Positions 1 through 9,526 of a DNA stretch of 64,000 nt are shown one piece after another (the stretch's first letter is position 1; every line of letters begins with the position of its first letter). A program made the translations under genes and the position numbers. The notes under the pieces were generated by a model that made no database searches, was not told the DNA's origin, and saw only the letters and a program-made list of their open reading frames with translations. Source of the DNA: Micromonospora echinofusca (GTDB lineage Bacteria > Actinomycetota > Actinomycetes > Mycobacteriales > Micromonosporaceae); assembly GCF_900091445.1 (NCBI RefSeq), contig NZ_LT607733.1, forward strand, positions 6,864,001 through 6,928,000. Reading direction: 5' to 3'.

Positions 1-1050
1 GCCGCCGCCCTGGCCGGGGCCGCCGTGCCGCTCGCCGTCGGGCTGCTCGCCGTGACGGCCGGCGGGCCGGCGCACGAGGCGGCCTGGCCGGCCGCCGCCG
101 TGGTGGCGCTCCTGCTCACCCTCGCCGGGGTGGTGGCGTCCCGGGCCCACGACGACGGGCCGGCGGGCGCGACCCTGGGCGGCTACGCCCTGCCGTACGC
201 GGCGGCGGCGGGCGCCCTCGCGGTCACCTCCGGCGACCCGGTCGGGCCGGTGCCGGGGCTGCGCTGGATCGGCGCGCCCGAGCTGCTGGCCGGCTCGGTG
301 GCGCTGCTGTTGGTGTCGGTGCTCGGGCTGGTCGGCGTCGCCACCCGGCTACGGGTCTTCGTGGCGGGCGCCACCGTCGGGGCTGCCGGCGCGCTGGCGG
401 CCCTCGGCGGGCTGCTGCTCAGCCCGGCCGGCACGGCGGCGGTGCTGCTCTGCGTGCTGGTCTTCGCCGTGGGGGCGGTGCCGCTGCTGGCCATCCGGCT
501 CGGCAAGGTGCCGCTGCCCCCGATCACCCTGCCCACCGGCGATCCGGGTGGCGCCGACCGGGCCCGCGACCTGCCCGACCGGGACCGGGTCTACGCGGCG
601 GTGGCCCGCACCGAGGAGATGCTCACCGGAATGCTGCTCGGGCACGCGGTGCTGGCGGTCGCCGCCGCGGTGGTGCTGGGCCTCTCGGGCGGGACGGCCG
701 GCCGGCTGCTGGTGGCGGTCGCCGCGGCCGTGCTGCTGCTGCGCTCCCGGCTGTTCGTGTCGCTGCGCCACCGGGTGCCGACCGTCGCCGCCGGGCTCGC
801 CGGGTACGCGGTGCTGGGCGCCGTCCTCGTCGACGGCTCCGGTCCGACGGGCCGGCTGGCGCTGGTCGTCGGCGGGCTGATGCTGGCCCTCGTGGCGGTG
901 GCCGCCGGCACCACGTACGCCCGCCGGCCGGTCTCCCCGTACGTCGGCCGGCTCGCGGACCTGACCGACACCGCCCTGGTGGTGTCGGTGGTGCCCGTGG
1001 CCTGCGCGGTCCTCGACCTGTACGAGCGGGCCCGGGGGCTGCTCAGCTGA
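1..1050 (+). CDS. eccD: Type VII secretion integral membrane protein EccD, 3' part
   Basis: The reading frame is open from the first base, so the 5' end lies outside the window. About 350 residues are visible, nearly all hydrophobic, with roughly ten membrane segments and one polar loop (about residues 170-205). The C-terminus has an Arg-Pro ... Ser-Pro ... Arg pattern followed by a last helix and a short LYERAR tail, as in EccD proteins. EccD forms the membrane channel of ESX (type VII) secretion systems. The call rests on topology and C-terminal pattern; the ubiquitin-like N-terminal domain and other ecc genes are not in view. Its last codons form one arm of the terminator shared with ppa. 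Confidence 0.7.
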   Translation, partial: AAALAGAAVPLAVGLLAVTAGGPAHEAAWPAAAVVALLLTLAGVVASRAHDDGPAGATLGGYALPYAAAAGALAVTSGDPVGPVPGLRWIGAPELLAGSVALLLVSVLGLVGVATRLRVFVAGATVGAAGALAALGGLLLSPAGTAAVLLCVLVFAVGAVPLLAIRLGKVPLPPITLPTGDPGGADRARDLPDRDRVYAAVARTEEMLTGMLLGHAVLAVAAAVVLGLSGGTAGRLLVAVAAAVLLLRSRLFVSLRHRVPTVAAGLAGYAVLGAVLVDGSGPTGRLALVVGGLMLALVAVAAGTTYARRPVSPYVGRLADLTDTALVVSVVPVACAVLDLYERARGLLS

Positions 1051-1066
1051 GCGGCCCCCGGGCCCG
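1027..1066. terminator. Bidirectional terminator between eccD and ppa
   Basis: A 20-bp, nearly perfect inverted repeat is centred between 1046 and 1047, with one G-T type pair in the arm. It overlaps the eccD stop codon and ends 18 bp before the ppa stop, so it can serve both convergent genes. There is no T-tract, as is common in high-GC actinobacteria. Confidence 0.75.
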
Positions 1067-1084
1067 TCGGTGGTCTGTGCCGGG

Positions 1085-1591
1085 TCAGTGCGTGGACTCG
1101 CCGCGCGCCTCGGCCTCCCGGGCGCGCCGGTAGGACGCCGCGATCTCCGCCTCGGCCTCGATGCGCCCCACCCACGTGGCGCCCTCGACCGACTTGCCGG
1201 GCTCCAGGTCCTTGTAGACCTCGAAGAAGTGCTGGATCTCCAGCCGGTCGAACTCGCCGAGGTGGTGGATGTCGCGCAGGTGCTCCTGGCGCGGGTCCTC
1301 GTAGGGCACGCAGAGGACCTTGTCGTCGCCGCCCTTCTCGTCCGTCATCCGGAACATGCCGATGGTGCGGCACCGGATCAGGCAGCCCGGGAAGGTGGGC
1401 TCGGGGACCAGCACGAGCGCGTCCAGCGGGTCGCCGTCCTCGCCCAGCGTCCCCTCGATGAAGCCGTAGTCGGCCGGGTACTGCGTGGAGGTGAAGAGGG
1501 TGCGGTCCAGCCGGATCCGGCCGGTCGCGTGGTCGACCTCGTACTTGTTGCGGTGACCCTTGGGGATCTCAACCGTCACGTCGAAATCCAT
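1085..1591 (-). CDS. ppa: Inorganic pyrophosphatase
   Basis: Soluble family I pyrophosphatase, 168 residues, which hydrolyses PPi to two phosphates and so pulls biosynthetic reactions forward. It has the family hallmarks: the N-terminal [15 protein letters not shown] stretch, [11 protein letters not shown], and the acidic metal-binding block [10 protein letters not shown] near residues 55-65. The ATG at 1591 is chosen because GGGAG lies about 7 bases upstream and the protein then begins [12 protein letters not shown] as in other actinobacteria; a GTG two codons earlier is also possible. It is divergent from dacB and convergent with eccD. Confidence 0.95.
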   Translation of the reverse strand: MDFDVTVEIPKGHRNKYEVDHATGRIRLDRTLFTSTQYPADYGFIEGTLGEDGDPLDALVLVPEPTFPGCLIRCRTIGMFRMTDEKGGDDKVLCVPYEDPRQEHLRDIHHLGEFDRLEIQHFFEVYKDLEPGKSVEGATWVGRIEAEAEIAASYRRAREAEARGESTH

Positions 1592-1685
1592 CTGCACGCT
1601 CCCTCGTTTGCCCACGCTGGCCAACGGAAACCAGCGGCACGCCGCTCCACGGATGAATGCCCACCCGCGGGCTCCGGCCGCCGCA

Positions 1686-1708
1686 TAGTGTTCGGACCGA
1701 AGTAGTGT
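1686..1708 (+). promoter_or_regulatory. Candidate dacB promoter/operator
   Basis: Two copies of the -10-like hexamer TAGTGT (1686-1691 and 1703-1708) flank the perfect 11-bp palindrome TTCGGACCGAA (1691-1701), 37 bp before the dacB start. The symmetry suggests an operator over a promoter. No clear -35 was found and no regulator can be named. Confidence 0.35.
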
Positions 1709-1744
1709 CACCCAAGCAGATTTTCGCGGGGCGAGGAGGGGGCC

Positions 1745-3577
1745 GTGGGGAGGGAAGATTCACACTACCGTCCGGATGCCGATGCTGGACGGCGTACCGG
1801 CCGATCTGCTTCCGGCGGCGCGGCCGGGCGGTTCCCGGTGCCCGACGCCCACCTTCCCCGCCCGCCCGCGTCCCCCGGCCCCGCCGACCTGACGCCCGGC
1901 CCGTCCCCGGCCAGCGGAGTCCTCGCTGGCCCCGGCGCCCTGGGCGGTCCCGGCGTCCCGGCTGGTCCCGGATCCTCGGGCGGTCCCGGATCCTCGGGCG
2001 GTCCCGGCGTTCCGCGCGGTCCCGGCGGACCAGCGGGCCAGGGACCCTCGTCGGGGGCGGCGGACCTCTGGGCCGCCGCCGCGAACCGGCCGGCCGGCGG
2101 GCCGCCCGGCCCGGGCGCCCTGGAGTCGCCCGCGCCGACCCCCCGCCGTCGCCAGCGGGTGCCCGTACTGCTGGCCGCGGTGCTCGTGCTGGTTCTGGCC
2201 GCCGTCGGGATCGCCGTGCTCCGCCCTGGACCGGTGGCGGGGTGGCTGGGCGACGAGCCCGCCGGCCCGGGAGTCGCCGAACCGGCGGCGGAGCCGGCGC
2301 CGGTGGCGGTGCTGGCCGCCGCGGACGCGAACGCCCCGATGCCCACCCCCGAGGGCGTACGCGCCGCGCTCGCCCCGCTCGTGGGCGTGCCCGCACTCGG
2401 CGACCGGGTGCACGTGTCGGTGGCCGACGTGGCGACCGGTCAGCCGCTCTTCGGCCGGGGCGAGGACGACGGCACGGTGCCCGCCTCGGTGACCAAGCTC
2501 GTCACCGGGGTCACGGTGCTCGCGGCGCGTGGTCCTGCGTACCGCATCCCGACCCGGGCGGTGGCCGGCGCGGCCCCCGGTGAGGTGGTGATCGTCGGCG
2601 GCGGGGACCCCACGCTGGCGGTCGACAAGAAGGGCTTCTACCCGGGCGCGGCCCGCCTGGACGACCTGGCCGCCCAGGTGCGCGACGCCCTCGGCGGCAC
2701 GAAGCCGACGAAGGTCACGGTCGACTCGTCGCTCTACTCGGGCCCGGTCTTCGAGCCGGGCTGGGACGACGACATCCCCACCGGCGGTTACGGCGGCGCG
2801 ATCACGGCGCTGATGACCGACGGGGCCCGCAGCGACGTGACGCGCGCGAAGAAGGACGAGGCGGCCGGCAACCACTGGGCCGAGCGGGTGTCCCAGCCCG
2901 ACCTCGCCGCCGGTCGGGCCTTCGCCCGGCTGCTCGGCGTGCCGCCCAGCGCCGTCGCGCGCGGCACCGCCCCCGCCGCCGGCGCCGCCACCCCGGGGCC
3001 CGGGGCCGAGCTGGGCAAGGTGGAGTCGCTGCCGATGGTCCGGCTGGTCGACATCATGATCAGCGACAGCGACAACATCGTCGCCGAGGCGCTGGCCCGC
3101 CAGGTCGCGCTGGCCCGCGACCAGCCCGCCTCCTTCGTCGGCGCGGGCGCGGCGATGGACGCGGTGGCCGCGGAGCTGGGCCTGCCGGCCGACGAACTGA
3201 CCCTCGCCGACGGCAGCGGCCTGTCGCGCAGCAACCGAATCAGCCCCTCGCTGCTCACCGACCTGATCGCGCTCGCCGGTGACGGCAGCCGCCCCGAGTT
3301 GGCCGCGATCTTCGGCGGCCTGCCCGTCGCCGACTGGTCCGGCACCCTCGCCGACCGGTACGGGACGGCGGCGACGAAGGCCGGCGCCGGGGTGATCCGG
3401 GCCAAGACCGGGACGTTGACCAAGGTGCACGCCATCGCCGGCCTGGTGAGTACGAGCGACGGGCGGCTGCTCACCTTCGCGGTGCTCACCGACGCGGTGC
3501 CGCCGGACGGGCTGACGGCCGCCCGGGGAGCGCTGGACCGGATCGGCGCGGCACTGGCCGGCTGCGGCTGCCGCTGA
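1745..3577 (+). CDS. dacB: D-alanyl-D-alanine carboxypeptidase/endopeptidase (PBP4 type, family S13)
   Basis: Penicillin-binding protein of 610 residues that trims or cuts peptidoglycan cross-links outside the membrane. All three catalytic motifs are present: SVTK at 248-251, SDN at 442-444 and KTG at 554-556. A single membrane anchor lies at about 139-160. The roughly 135 residues before it are Pro/Gly-rich and include tandem GGPGSS repeats made by an 18-bp DNA repeat near 1960-2030. This cytoplasmic tail is much longer than in E. coli DacB. The GTG at 1745 follows a strong AGGAGG. The next genes lie on the same strand. Confidence 0.93.
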   Translation: MGREDSHYRPDADAGRRTGRSASGGAAGRFPVPDAHLPRPPASPGPADLTPGPSPASGVLAGPGALGGPGVPAGPGSSGGPGSSGGPGVPRGPGGPAGQGPSSGAADLWAAAANRPAGGPPGPGALESPAPTPRRRQRVPVLLAAVLVLVLAAVGIAVLRPGPVAGWLGDEPAGPGVAEPAAEPAPVAVLAAADANAPMPTPEGVRAALAPLVGVPALGDRVHVSVADVATGQPLFGRGEDDGTVPASVTKLVTGVTVLAARGPAYRIPTRAVAGAAPGEVVIVGGGDPTLAVDKKGFYPGAARLDDLAAQVRDALGGTKPTKVTVDSSLYSGPVFEPGWDDDIPTGGYGGAITALMTDGARSDVTRAKKDEAAGNHWAERVSQPDLAAGRAFARLLGVPPSAVARGTAPAAGAATPGPGAELGKVESLPMVRLVDIMISDSDNIVAEALARQVALARDQPASFVGAGAAMDAVAAELGLPADELTLADGSGLSRSNRISPSLLTDLIALAGDGSRPELAAIFGGLPVADWSGTLADRYGTAATKAGAGVIRAKTGTLTKVHAIAGLVSTSDGRLLTFAVLTDAVPPDGLTAARGALDRIGAALAGCGCR

Positions 3578-3663
3578 CCGCCGGCGCGGTCAGGGGCGGG
3601 CGTCGGCGCGGGACCGGCGTCGATCCCCGGGCGCGAGCCCGGGCCGGGGTGTCGCGGCGCGGG

Positions 3664-3669
3664 TACGGT
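3664..3669 (+). promoter_or_regulatory. -10 hexamer of a probable leaderless promoter
   Basis: TACGGT ends 7 bases before the ATG at 3677, matching the TANNNT element of actinobacterial leaderless genes. No Shine-Dalgarno sequence is present. Confidence 0.5.
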
Positions 3670-3676
3670 GGGGTGC

Positions 3677-4747
3677 ATGGCGCAGTTCGTGGACTGGGAT
3701 CTGGCCGCCGCGACCGCGGGGGCACTGAGCAAGTCGGGCCCCCGGGTGTCGTACACCGAGGCCACCGACGTGGTCGCTGAGCTGCGGCGGCTGACCGACG
3801 AGGCGGCCGGGCACGTCGCCGACTACACGGGGCTGCGTTCGCAGGTCTCCCACCCGCCCGTGCGGGTGGTCGACCGGCGGGACTGGGCGGCCACCAACAT
3901 CGCCGGGCTGCGCGAGGTAATCACCCCGTTGGTCGGCCGGCTCACCAAGGACAAGCAGCCGGGCGCGCTGACCGAGGCGATCGGCTCCCGGGTCACCGGC
4001 GTGCAGGCCGGCACCGTGCTCGCCTACCTCTCGGGCCGCGTCCTCGGCCAGTACGAGGTCTTCTCCGCCGACCCGGGGCAGTTGCTGCTGGTCGCGCCGA
4101 ACATCGTCGAGGTGGAGCGCAAGCTGGGGGCCGACCCGCGCGACTTCCGGCTCTGGGTCTGCCTGCACGAGGTGACCCACCGCACCCAGTTCACGGCCGT
4201 GCCGTGGATGCGCGCGTACTTCCTCAGCGAGGTGCAGGCCTTCGTGGACGCGTCGTCCAGCGGCGGCGAGCACCTGCTGGAGCGGCTGCGCCGGGGCGTC
4301 GCCACGCTCTCGGACGCGGTGAAGGACCCCGAGAGCCGCACCAGCGTGCTGGACATCGTCCAGACCCCGGGGCAGCGGGCCGTGCTGGACCGGCTCACCG
4401 CGCTGATGACCCTGCTGGAGGGGCACGCCGAGTTCGTCATGGACGGCGTCGGGCCGCAGGTCGTCCCGAGCGTGGACCGGATCCGGGCGGCGTTCAACCG
4501 GCGCCGGGAGGCCGGCAACCCGCTGGAGAAGGCCATCCGCCGGCTGCTCGGCATCGAGGTCAAGATGCGCCAGTACGCCGAGGGCCGCAAGTTCGTGCAC
4601 GGCGTCGTCGACCGGGTCGGCATGGAGGGCTTCAACAAGATCTTCGGCTCGCCGCTCACCCTGCCCCGGCTCGAGGAGCTGGGGGACCCGGACGCCTGGG
4701 TGGCGCGGGTGCACGGCCCGGTCGGCCCGGCGCCGACCGTCGGCTGA
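3677..4747 (+). CDS. Zinc-dependent metalloprotease (DUF2342 family)
   Basis: Protein of 356 residues with the zinc-protease motif HEVTH at 164-168 inside a predicted helix, typical of the actinobacterial DUF2342 family, which is often found next to tilS and sometimes labelled F420-biosynthesis associated. The substrate is unknown. There is no signal peptide, so it is probably cytoplasmic. The ATG at 3677 is preceded by TACGGT rather than a ribosome binding site, which points to a leaderless message. It ends 10 bp before tilS and probably shares its transcript. Confidence 0.85.
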   Translation: MAQFVDWDLAAATAGALSKSGPRVSYTEATDVVAELRRLTDEAAGHVADYTGLRSQVSHPPVRVVDRRDWAATNIAGLREVITPLVGRLTKDKQPGALTEAIGSRVTGVQAGTVLAYLSGRVLGQYEVFSADPGQLLLVAPNIVEVERKLGADPRDFRLWVCLHEVTHRTQFTAVPWMRAYFLSEVQAFVDASSSGGEHLLERLRRGVATLSDAVKDPESRTSVLDIVQTPGQRAVLDRLTALMTLLEGHAEFVMDGVGPQVVPSVDRIRAAFNRRREAGNPLEKAIRRLLGIEVKMRQYAEGRKFVHGVVDRVGMEGFNKIFGSPLTLPRLEELGDPDAWVARVHGPVGPAPTVG

Positions 4748-4757
4748 CCGTACGCCC

Positions 4758-5750
4758 GTGGCCGCGCTCGCCCCGCCGGTGGCCGCGATCCGGGTCGCGG
4801 TCCGCCGCGCCCTGGCCGACCTGCCGCCCGGCGGACCGGTGCTGGTCGCCTGCTCGGGCGGCGCAGACTCGCTCGCGTTGGCCGCCGCCACCGCGTTCGT
4901 GGCGCCCCGGACGGGTCGCACCGCCGGCCTGGTGACGATCGACCACGGGCTCCAGGAGGGGTCGGCGCAGCGGGCCGCGGCAGTGGCGACGTGGGCCCGC
5001 GAGGTCGGCCTGGCGCCGGTCGAGTCGGTGCGGGTCGAGGTGGCCGGCCGGCCGGGCGGTCCCGAGGCGGCCGCCCGCGAGGCCCGCTACCGTGCGCTAG
5101 CCGAGGTCGCCCACCGGCTCGGGGCGGCGGCGCTGCTCACCGGGCACACCCGCGACGACCAGGCGGAGACGGTGCTGCTCGCGCTCGCCCGGGGCGCCGG
5201 CCCGCGCGGCCTGGCCGGGATGCCCGCCCGACGGGACCTCGACGGGGTGCCGCTGCTGCGACCGCTGCTCGAGGTCGGCCGGGAGCAGACCCGTACGGCG
5301 TGCGCGGTGCTCGGGCTGAGCCCGTGGGAGGACCCGCACAACGCCGACCCCTCGTACGCCCGGGCCCGGGTCCGGGCCGACCTGCTGCCCGCCCTGGTCC
5401 GCGCCCTCGGGCCGGGGGTGCTGGACAACCTGGCCCGGACCGCCCGGCTGGTGGCGGCGGACAACGCCGTCCTCGACGGGCTGGCCGCCGCCGCGCTGGC
5501 CGACGTCCGCCACCCGGACGGCGGCCTCGCCGTACGCGGGCTGGCCGATCTGCCGGCGGCGGTGCGCGGCCGGGTGCTGCACGCCTGGGCCCGGGAGCTG
5601 GGCGCCCCGCCCGCCGCCCTGTCGCACCGGCACGTGACCGCCCTGGACGCGCTGGTCACCGGCTGGCGCGGGCAGGGCGCGGCGCACCTGCCGGGCGGGC
5701 TGCGGGTGCTGCGCCGCGACGGCCGGCTCGCCGCCATCGTTCCCCGCTGA
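4758..5750 (+). CDS. tilS: tRNA(Ile)-lysidine synthase
   Basis: ATP-dependent enzyme of 330 residues that converts the wobble C34 of tRNA-Ile(CAU) to lysidine, changing its decoding from AUG to AUA. The N-type ATP-pyrophosphatase loop SGGADS is at 33-38, and TGHTRDDQAETVLL follows in the first domain as expected. The C-terminal extension of the E. coli enzyme is absent, as in other actinobacteria. The GTG start lies 10 bp after the metalloprotease stop. In many actinobacteria hpt and ftsH follow directly; here a gamma-glutamyltransferase and a regulator are interposed. Confidence 0.93.
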   Translation: MAALAPPVAAIRVAVRRALADLPPGGPVLVACSGGADSLALAAATAFVAPRTGRTAGLVTIDHGLQEGSAQRAAAVATWAREVGLAPVESVRVEVAGRPGGPEAAAREARYRALAEVAHRLGAAALLTGHTRDDQAETVLLALARGAGPRGLAGMPARRDLDGVPLLRPLLEVGREQTRTACAVLGLSPWEDPHNADPSYARARVRADLLPALVRALGPGVLDNLARTARLVAADNAVLDGLAAAALADVRHPDGGLAVRGLADLPAAVRGRVLHAWARELGAPPAALSHRHVTALDALVTGWRGQGAAHLPGGLRVLRRDGRLAAIVPR

Positions 5751-5877
5751 TCCGTTCCGCCGGACGGTGCCCCCGTGGCGCCCCGGAGCCGGGCCCGTGG
5801 CCCCGGCGCCGGGTCCCGTCGGCACGGGGCCCGGTTCCGGGGCCACGGGATCCGCCGGGAGGCGGTAGACATGGCGC

Positions 5878-7521
5878 ATGGCGTACCCCCGACAGCCGCT
5901 CTTCGCGCCGCACGGCGCGGTGGCGACGAGCCAGCCGCTGGCCGCGGCGGCCGGCCTGGCCGTGCTGCGACGCGGCGGCAACGCCGTCGACGCGGCCCTG
6001 GCCACGGCGATCACCCTGACCGTGGTGCAGCCCCCGTCCAACGACATCGGCGGCGACCTGTTCGCGATCGTCTGGGACGGCGAGCGGCTGCACGGCCTCA
6101 ACGCCTCCGGCCGGTCCCCGGCGGCCCTGACCCGCGAGCGGGTGCTCGCCGCGACCGGGGGGCGCGGTGCCGCCGCGGTCGACGCGTTGGGCGGCGCGCA
6201 GCGGGCGGGCCCGGCGATGCCGGCCCGGGGCTGGCTGCCGGTGACCGTGCCCGGCGCGCCGGCCGGCTGGCGCGACCTGCACGACCGGTTCGGCTCGCTG
6301 CCCTTCGCCGACCTCTTCGCCGACGCGATCGGCTACGCCGAGCACGGCCACCCGATCTCCCCGGGGGTGTCGGCGATCTGGTCCCGCGCGCTCGCCGCGC
6401 AGGTCGACGCCACCGGGCCTGAGCTCGCGGAGTTCGACCGGGTGTTCGCCCCCGGTGGCCGGGCGCCCCGGGCGGGGGAGCGGTGGCGCAACCCGGACGC
6501 GGCGCGGACCCTGCGGCTGATCGCCGAGACCGGGGCGGAGGACTTCTACCGGGGCGGGATCGCGGCGGCGCTGGCCGCGCACGCGGCCCGCACCGGCGGC
6601 CTGCTCACCGGCGACGACCTGGCCCGGCACGCCTCGACCTGGGTGACCCCCGTGTCCGCCCGCTACCGGGGCCACGAGGTCTGGGAGCTGCCGCCCAACG
6701 GGCAGGGCCTGGCGGCGCTGCTGGCGCTGCACATCCTGGACGGTGCGGAGCTGGCCGGGCTGCCGCTCGCCGAGCGGCTGCACCGGCAGATCGAGGCGAC
6801 GAAACTCGGCTTCGCCGACGCGCACGCCCACGTCGCCGACCCGGAGCGGGTGCCGGTGCCGACGGAGGCGCTGCTCTCGCCGGCCTACGCGGCGGCCCGC
6901 CGCGCGCTGATCACCGAGCGGGCCGGGGAGCCGACGGCCGGCGACCCGGAGCGCGGCGGCACGGTCTATCTCTGCACCGCCGACGCCGACGGCATGATGG
7001 TCAGCCTGATCCAGTCGACCTACCTGGCCTTCGGCTCCCGCGTGGTGCTGCCCGGGCACGGCTTCGCGTTGCAGAACCGAGGGCTGGGGTTCCGCCTCGA
7101 TCCCGCCCACCCCAACGTGGTGGGGCCGGCGAAGCGGCCCTACCACACCATCATCCCGGGCTTCCTCACCCGCGACGGGCGGCCCGTGGGCCCGTTCGGG
7201 GTGATGGGCGGGCACATGCAGCCGCAGGGGCACGTGCAGCTGGTCTCGGCGACCCTGGACGGCGGGCTCGACCCGCAGGCCGCGCTGGACGCGCCGCGCT
7301 GGTACTGGCACGCCGGCCGCTCGGTGCTGGTCGAACCGGAGCTGGTCGCCACCGCCGAGGGGCGTGCCGCCGTCGCCGAGCTGCGGGCCCGGGGTCACGA
7401 GGTCGCCGTGGCGGAGGAGCCGGCGGTCTTCGGCCACGGGCAGGCGATCTGGCGGCTGCCGGACGGCGGATACGCGGTCGGCTCGGAGCCCCGGGTGGGC
7501 GGGGGAATGCTCGGCTGGTGA
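5878..7521 (+). CDS. Gamma-glutamyltransferase family protein
   Basis: N-terminal-nucleophile hydrolase of 547 residues. The N-terminal block with GGNAVDAALAT and NDIGGD is typical of the family. The probable autoprocessing and nucleophile threonine is Thr362, in GGTVYLCTAD, followed by the conserved QSTYLAFGS region. Members act on glutathione or other gamma-glutamyl compounds, and some are acylases; the substrate cannot be read here. No signal peptide is visible, unlike secreted GGTs. The ATG at 5878 is used; an ATG seven bases upstream is out of frame. It is convergent with the GlxA-type regulator. Confidence 0.88.
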   Translation: MAYPRQPLFAPHGAVATSQPLAAAAGLAVLRRGGNAVDAALATAITLTVVQPPSNDIGGDLFAIVWDGERLHGLNASGRSPAALTRERVLAATGGRGAAAVDALGGAQRAGPAMPARGWLPVTVPGAPAGWRDLHDRFGSLPFADLFADAIGYAEHGHPISPGVSAIWSRALAAQVDATGPELAEFDRVFAPGGRAPRAGERWRNPDAARTLRLIAETGAEDFYRGGIAAALAAHAARTGGLLTGDDLARHASTWVTPVSARYRGHEVWELPPNGQGLAALLALHILDGAELAGLPLAERLHRQIEATKLGFADAHAHVADPERVPVPTEALLSPAYAAARRALITERAGEPTAGDPERGGTVYLCTADADGMMVSLIQSTYLAFGSRVVLPGHGFALQNRGLGFRLDPAHPNVVGPAKRPYHTIIPGFLTRDGRPVGPFGVMGGHMQPQGHVQLVSATLDGGLDPQAALDAPRWYWHAGRSVLVEPELVATAEGRAAVAELRARGHEVAVAEEPAVFGHGQAIWRLPDGGYAVGSEPRVGGGMLGW

Positions 7522-7578
7522 CCGGCGGGCCGCCGGCCCCGCTCCCGGTGCCGTGGTCCGTCGCTGCGGGGCCGGGGC

Positions 7579-8538
7579 TCAGGCCTGCACGCGTTTGCGG
7601 AAGGTGGTCCGGTAGGTGTGCGGGGTGGCGCCGACCCGGCGGGCGAAGTGGTGCCGCAGCGCCGCCGAGTCGCCGAAGCCGGCCCGGTCGGCGACGGCCT
7701 CGACGCTGAGCCCGGTCTCCTCCAGCAGCCGTCGGGCCAGCAGCACCCGCTGGTTGGTCAGCCAGTCGTGGGGCGTGGTGCCGGTCTCGGCGCGGAACCG
7801 CCGGGCGAACGTGCGCGGGGACATCCCCGCCCGGGCGGCCAGCTCGTCGACGGTGACCGGGCGGTCCAGGTGCCGCATGAGCCACTCCAGCACCGGTTCC
7901 AGGGTCGGCGCCTCGGGGGTAACGGGGACGGGCGCCTCGACGTACTGCGCCTGCCCGCCGTCGCGGTGCGGGGGCACCACCATCCGGCGGGCCAGCCGGG
8001 TGGCCGTGGCGGAGCCGTGCTCCTGGCGGACCAGGTGCAGGCAGGCGTCGATGCCGGCGGCCGTTCCGGCGCTGGTGAGCAGGCGGTCGTCCTGCACGTA
8101 GAGCGCGTTGCACCGGACCCTGGCGCTCGGGTGGCGGCGTTGCAGCTCGTCGACGTAGCGCCAATGGGTGGTGCATTCCCGGCCGTCGAGCAGGCCGGCC
8201 TCGCCCAGCACGAACGCGCCGGAGCAGACGCTGAACACGTACGCCCCCCGGTCGGCGGCCCGGCGCAGCGCGGCGAGCGCGGTGGCCGGCACGACGGTGC
8301 CGTCCTGGTGGGCCGGGACGGCGACCAGGTCCGCCTCCTCCAGCGGGCCGAGGTCGGCGTGCGGGGTCAGGTGGAAGCCCGACGAGGTGCGGACCGGAGC
8401 CGCGTCGGGGCTGCACACGTGGAAGCGGTAGCCGGGGAACCCGTCGGCGGTGCGGTCGGTCCCGAAGACCTCCGCGAGGACTCCGAGCTCGAACGTGGCG
8501 ACCCGGTCCAGAGCGAGGACGGCGACCGATCTGAGCAT
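7579..8538 (-). CDS. GlxA-type AraC family transcriptional regulator
   Basis: Regulator of 319 residues with a DJ-1/PfpI-like N-terminal domain (about 1-175, including the nucleophile-elbow-like FSVCSGAF) and two AraC-type helix-turn-helix motifs at the C-terminus. Such proteins sense small molecules with the N-terminal domain, which is usually not enzymatically active. The effector is unknown. The ATG at 8538 is chosen because conservation starts with [11 protein letters not shown] pair of inverted TGGCAGGA elements lies just upstream and may be its own operator. Confidence 0.88.
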   Translation of the reverse strand: MLRSVAVLALDRVATFELGVLAEVFGTDRTADGFPGYRFHVCSPDAAPVRTSSGFHLTPHADLGPLEEADLVAVPAHQDGTVVPATALAALRRAADRGAYVFSVCSGAFVLGEAGLLDGRECTTHWRYVDELQRRHPSARVRCNALYVQDDRLLTSAGTAAGIDACLHLVRQEHGSATATRLARRMVVPPHRDGGQAQYVEAPVPVTPEAPTLEPVLEWLMRHLDRPVTVDELAARAGMSPRTFARRFRAETGTTPHDWLTNQRVLLARRLLEETGLSVEAVADRAGFGDSAALRHHFARRVGATPHTYRTTFRKRVQA

Positions 8539-8560
8539 GTGACGAGGGTAACCGTCCGGT

Positions 8561-8596
8561 TGGCAGGAAATCGAGGGGAGGTGGCAATCCTGCCAC
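8561..8596. promoter_or_regulatory. Candidate operator of the GlxA-type regulator
   Basis: TGGCAGGAAAT on the plus strand (8561-8571) faces TGGCAGGATTG on the minus strand (8585-8595). The second copy also forms the perfect palindrome GTGGCA-ATCC-TGCCAC. They lie 23-58 bp upstream of the regulator start and about 95 bp upstream of a small plus-strand gene, so they could control both. Confidence 0.45.
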
Positions 8597-8688
8597 TGTC
8601 CGGGCGGCGGTGACCGGCGGAAACTGGTTCCAGTCCGGTGCGCACCGGCGGCGAAACCGACAGCAACCATGCGAAAGTGAGCGCCGCC

Positions 8689-8826
8689 ATGGAGATCCTG
8701 CTCTTCCTCTTCTTCCTCGTCCTCCTCGCCCTGGCCTCGGCCGTCGGCCTCACCGCCGACAGCCGGGACTCGGCCGACTGGAAGCCGTCCGACGACGGTC
8801 GGCGCTGGCGGTCCCGTCCCTGCTGA
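8689..8826 (+). CDS. Small single-span membrane protein (45 aa)
   Basis: Short gene between the GlxA-type regulator and hpt. The peptide starts with one strong hydrophobic helix (about residues 3-20), followed by a polar tail [18 protein letters not shown], so the C-terminus should be cytoplasmic by the positive-inside rule. Coding is supported by the clean hydrophobic/polar division and by similar short proteins that I recall in related actinomycetes. A GTG at 8677 is an alternative start adding four residues. The function is unknown. Confidence 0.55.
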   Translation: MEILLFLFFLVLLALASAVGLTADSRDSADWKPSDDGRRWRSRPC

Positions 8827-8927
8827 GGTGGAATGCGGCCTTCGTGGCGTTAGTCCGGGGTGGGACCGCGCCCAAAAGGGGCGGCCCCGCCGACGGGGGC
8901 CATCCGGCGTACGGCAGGCTAGGAGCC

Positions 8928-9503
8928 ATGGCTGACGGCTCCTGGTACGACGCCGACATCGACCACGTGATCATCTCCGAGGCGCAGATCCGCGAGAAGA
9001 CCGCGGAACTCGCCAAGCAGGTCTCGGCGGACTACGCCGACGTCGATGACGGGCTCCTGTTGGTCTGCGTCCTCAAGGGCGCGGTGATGTTCATGGCCGA
9101 CTTCGCCCGGGCGCTGGGCCGCAGCGGGCCGCCCGCCGAGCTGGAGTTCATGGCCGTCTCCTCCTACGGCCAGGGCACCACCTCCTCCGGGGTGGTCCGC
9201 ATCCTCAAGGACCTGGACCGGGACATCGCCGGCCGGCACGTGGTCGTGGTCGAGGACATCGTCGACTCGGGTCTCACCCTGTCGTGGCTGCTGCGCTACC
9301 TGGAGTCCCGCTCGGCCGCGAGCGTCGAGGTGGTGGCGCTGTTCCGCAAGCCCGACGCGGTCAAGGTGCCGGTGCCGGTGAAGTACGTCGGCTTCGACAT
9401 CCCGACCGAGTTCGTCGTCGGCTACGGCCTCGACTTCGGCGAGCGCTACCGCGAACTGCCCTACGTCGGCGTGCTCAAGCCCGAGGTGTACGCCCGGACC
9501 TGA
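8928..9503 (+). CDS. hpt: Hypoxanthine phosphoribosyltransferase
   Basis: Purine salvage enzyme of 191 residues that joins hypoxanthine or guanine to PRPP. The PRPP-binding loop [11 protein letters not shown] (Glu109-Asp110 with Asp113) is present, with the usual flexible-loop SSYGQGT region before it and the [13 protein letters not shown] base-binding segment after it. The ATG at 8928 is followed by the conserved start [13 protein letters not shown] lies only two bases before it, too close for a normal ribosome site. In this lineage hpt is normally followed by ftsH; here 511 bp with tandem repeats separate them. Confidence 0.95.
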   Translation: MADGSWYDADIDHVIISEAQIREKTAELAKQVSADYADVDDGLLLVCVLKGAVMFMADFARALGRSGPPAELEFMAVSSYGQGTTSSGVVRILKDLDRDIAGRHVVVVEDIVDSGLTLSWLLRYLESRSAASVEVVALFRKPDAVKVPVPVKYVGFDIPTEFVVGYGLDFGERYRELPYVGVLKPEVYART

Positions 9504-9526
9504 GCCCGCCCGGACCTGAGCCCGCC
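9495..9526. repeat. 16-bp tandem duplication across the hpt stop
   Basis: CGGACCTGAGCCCGCC occurs twice head to tail, so the end of hpt, including its TGA, is duplicated. Confidence 0.8.

Noticed and set aside
5871..6422. Open frame from the ATG at 5871
   Set aside because: It is out of frame with the gamma-glutamyltransferase, Arg-rich and low complexity; the frame from 5878 carries the family motifs.
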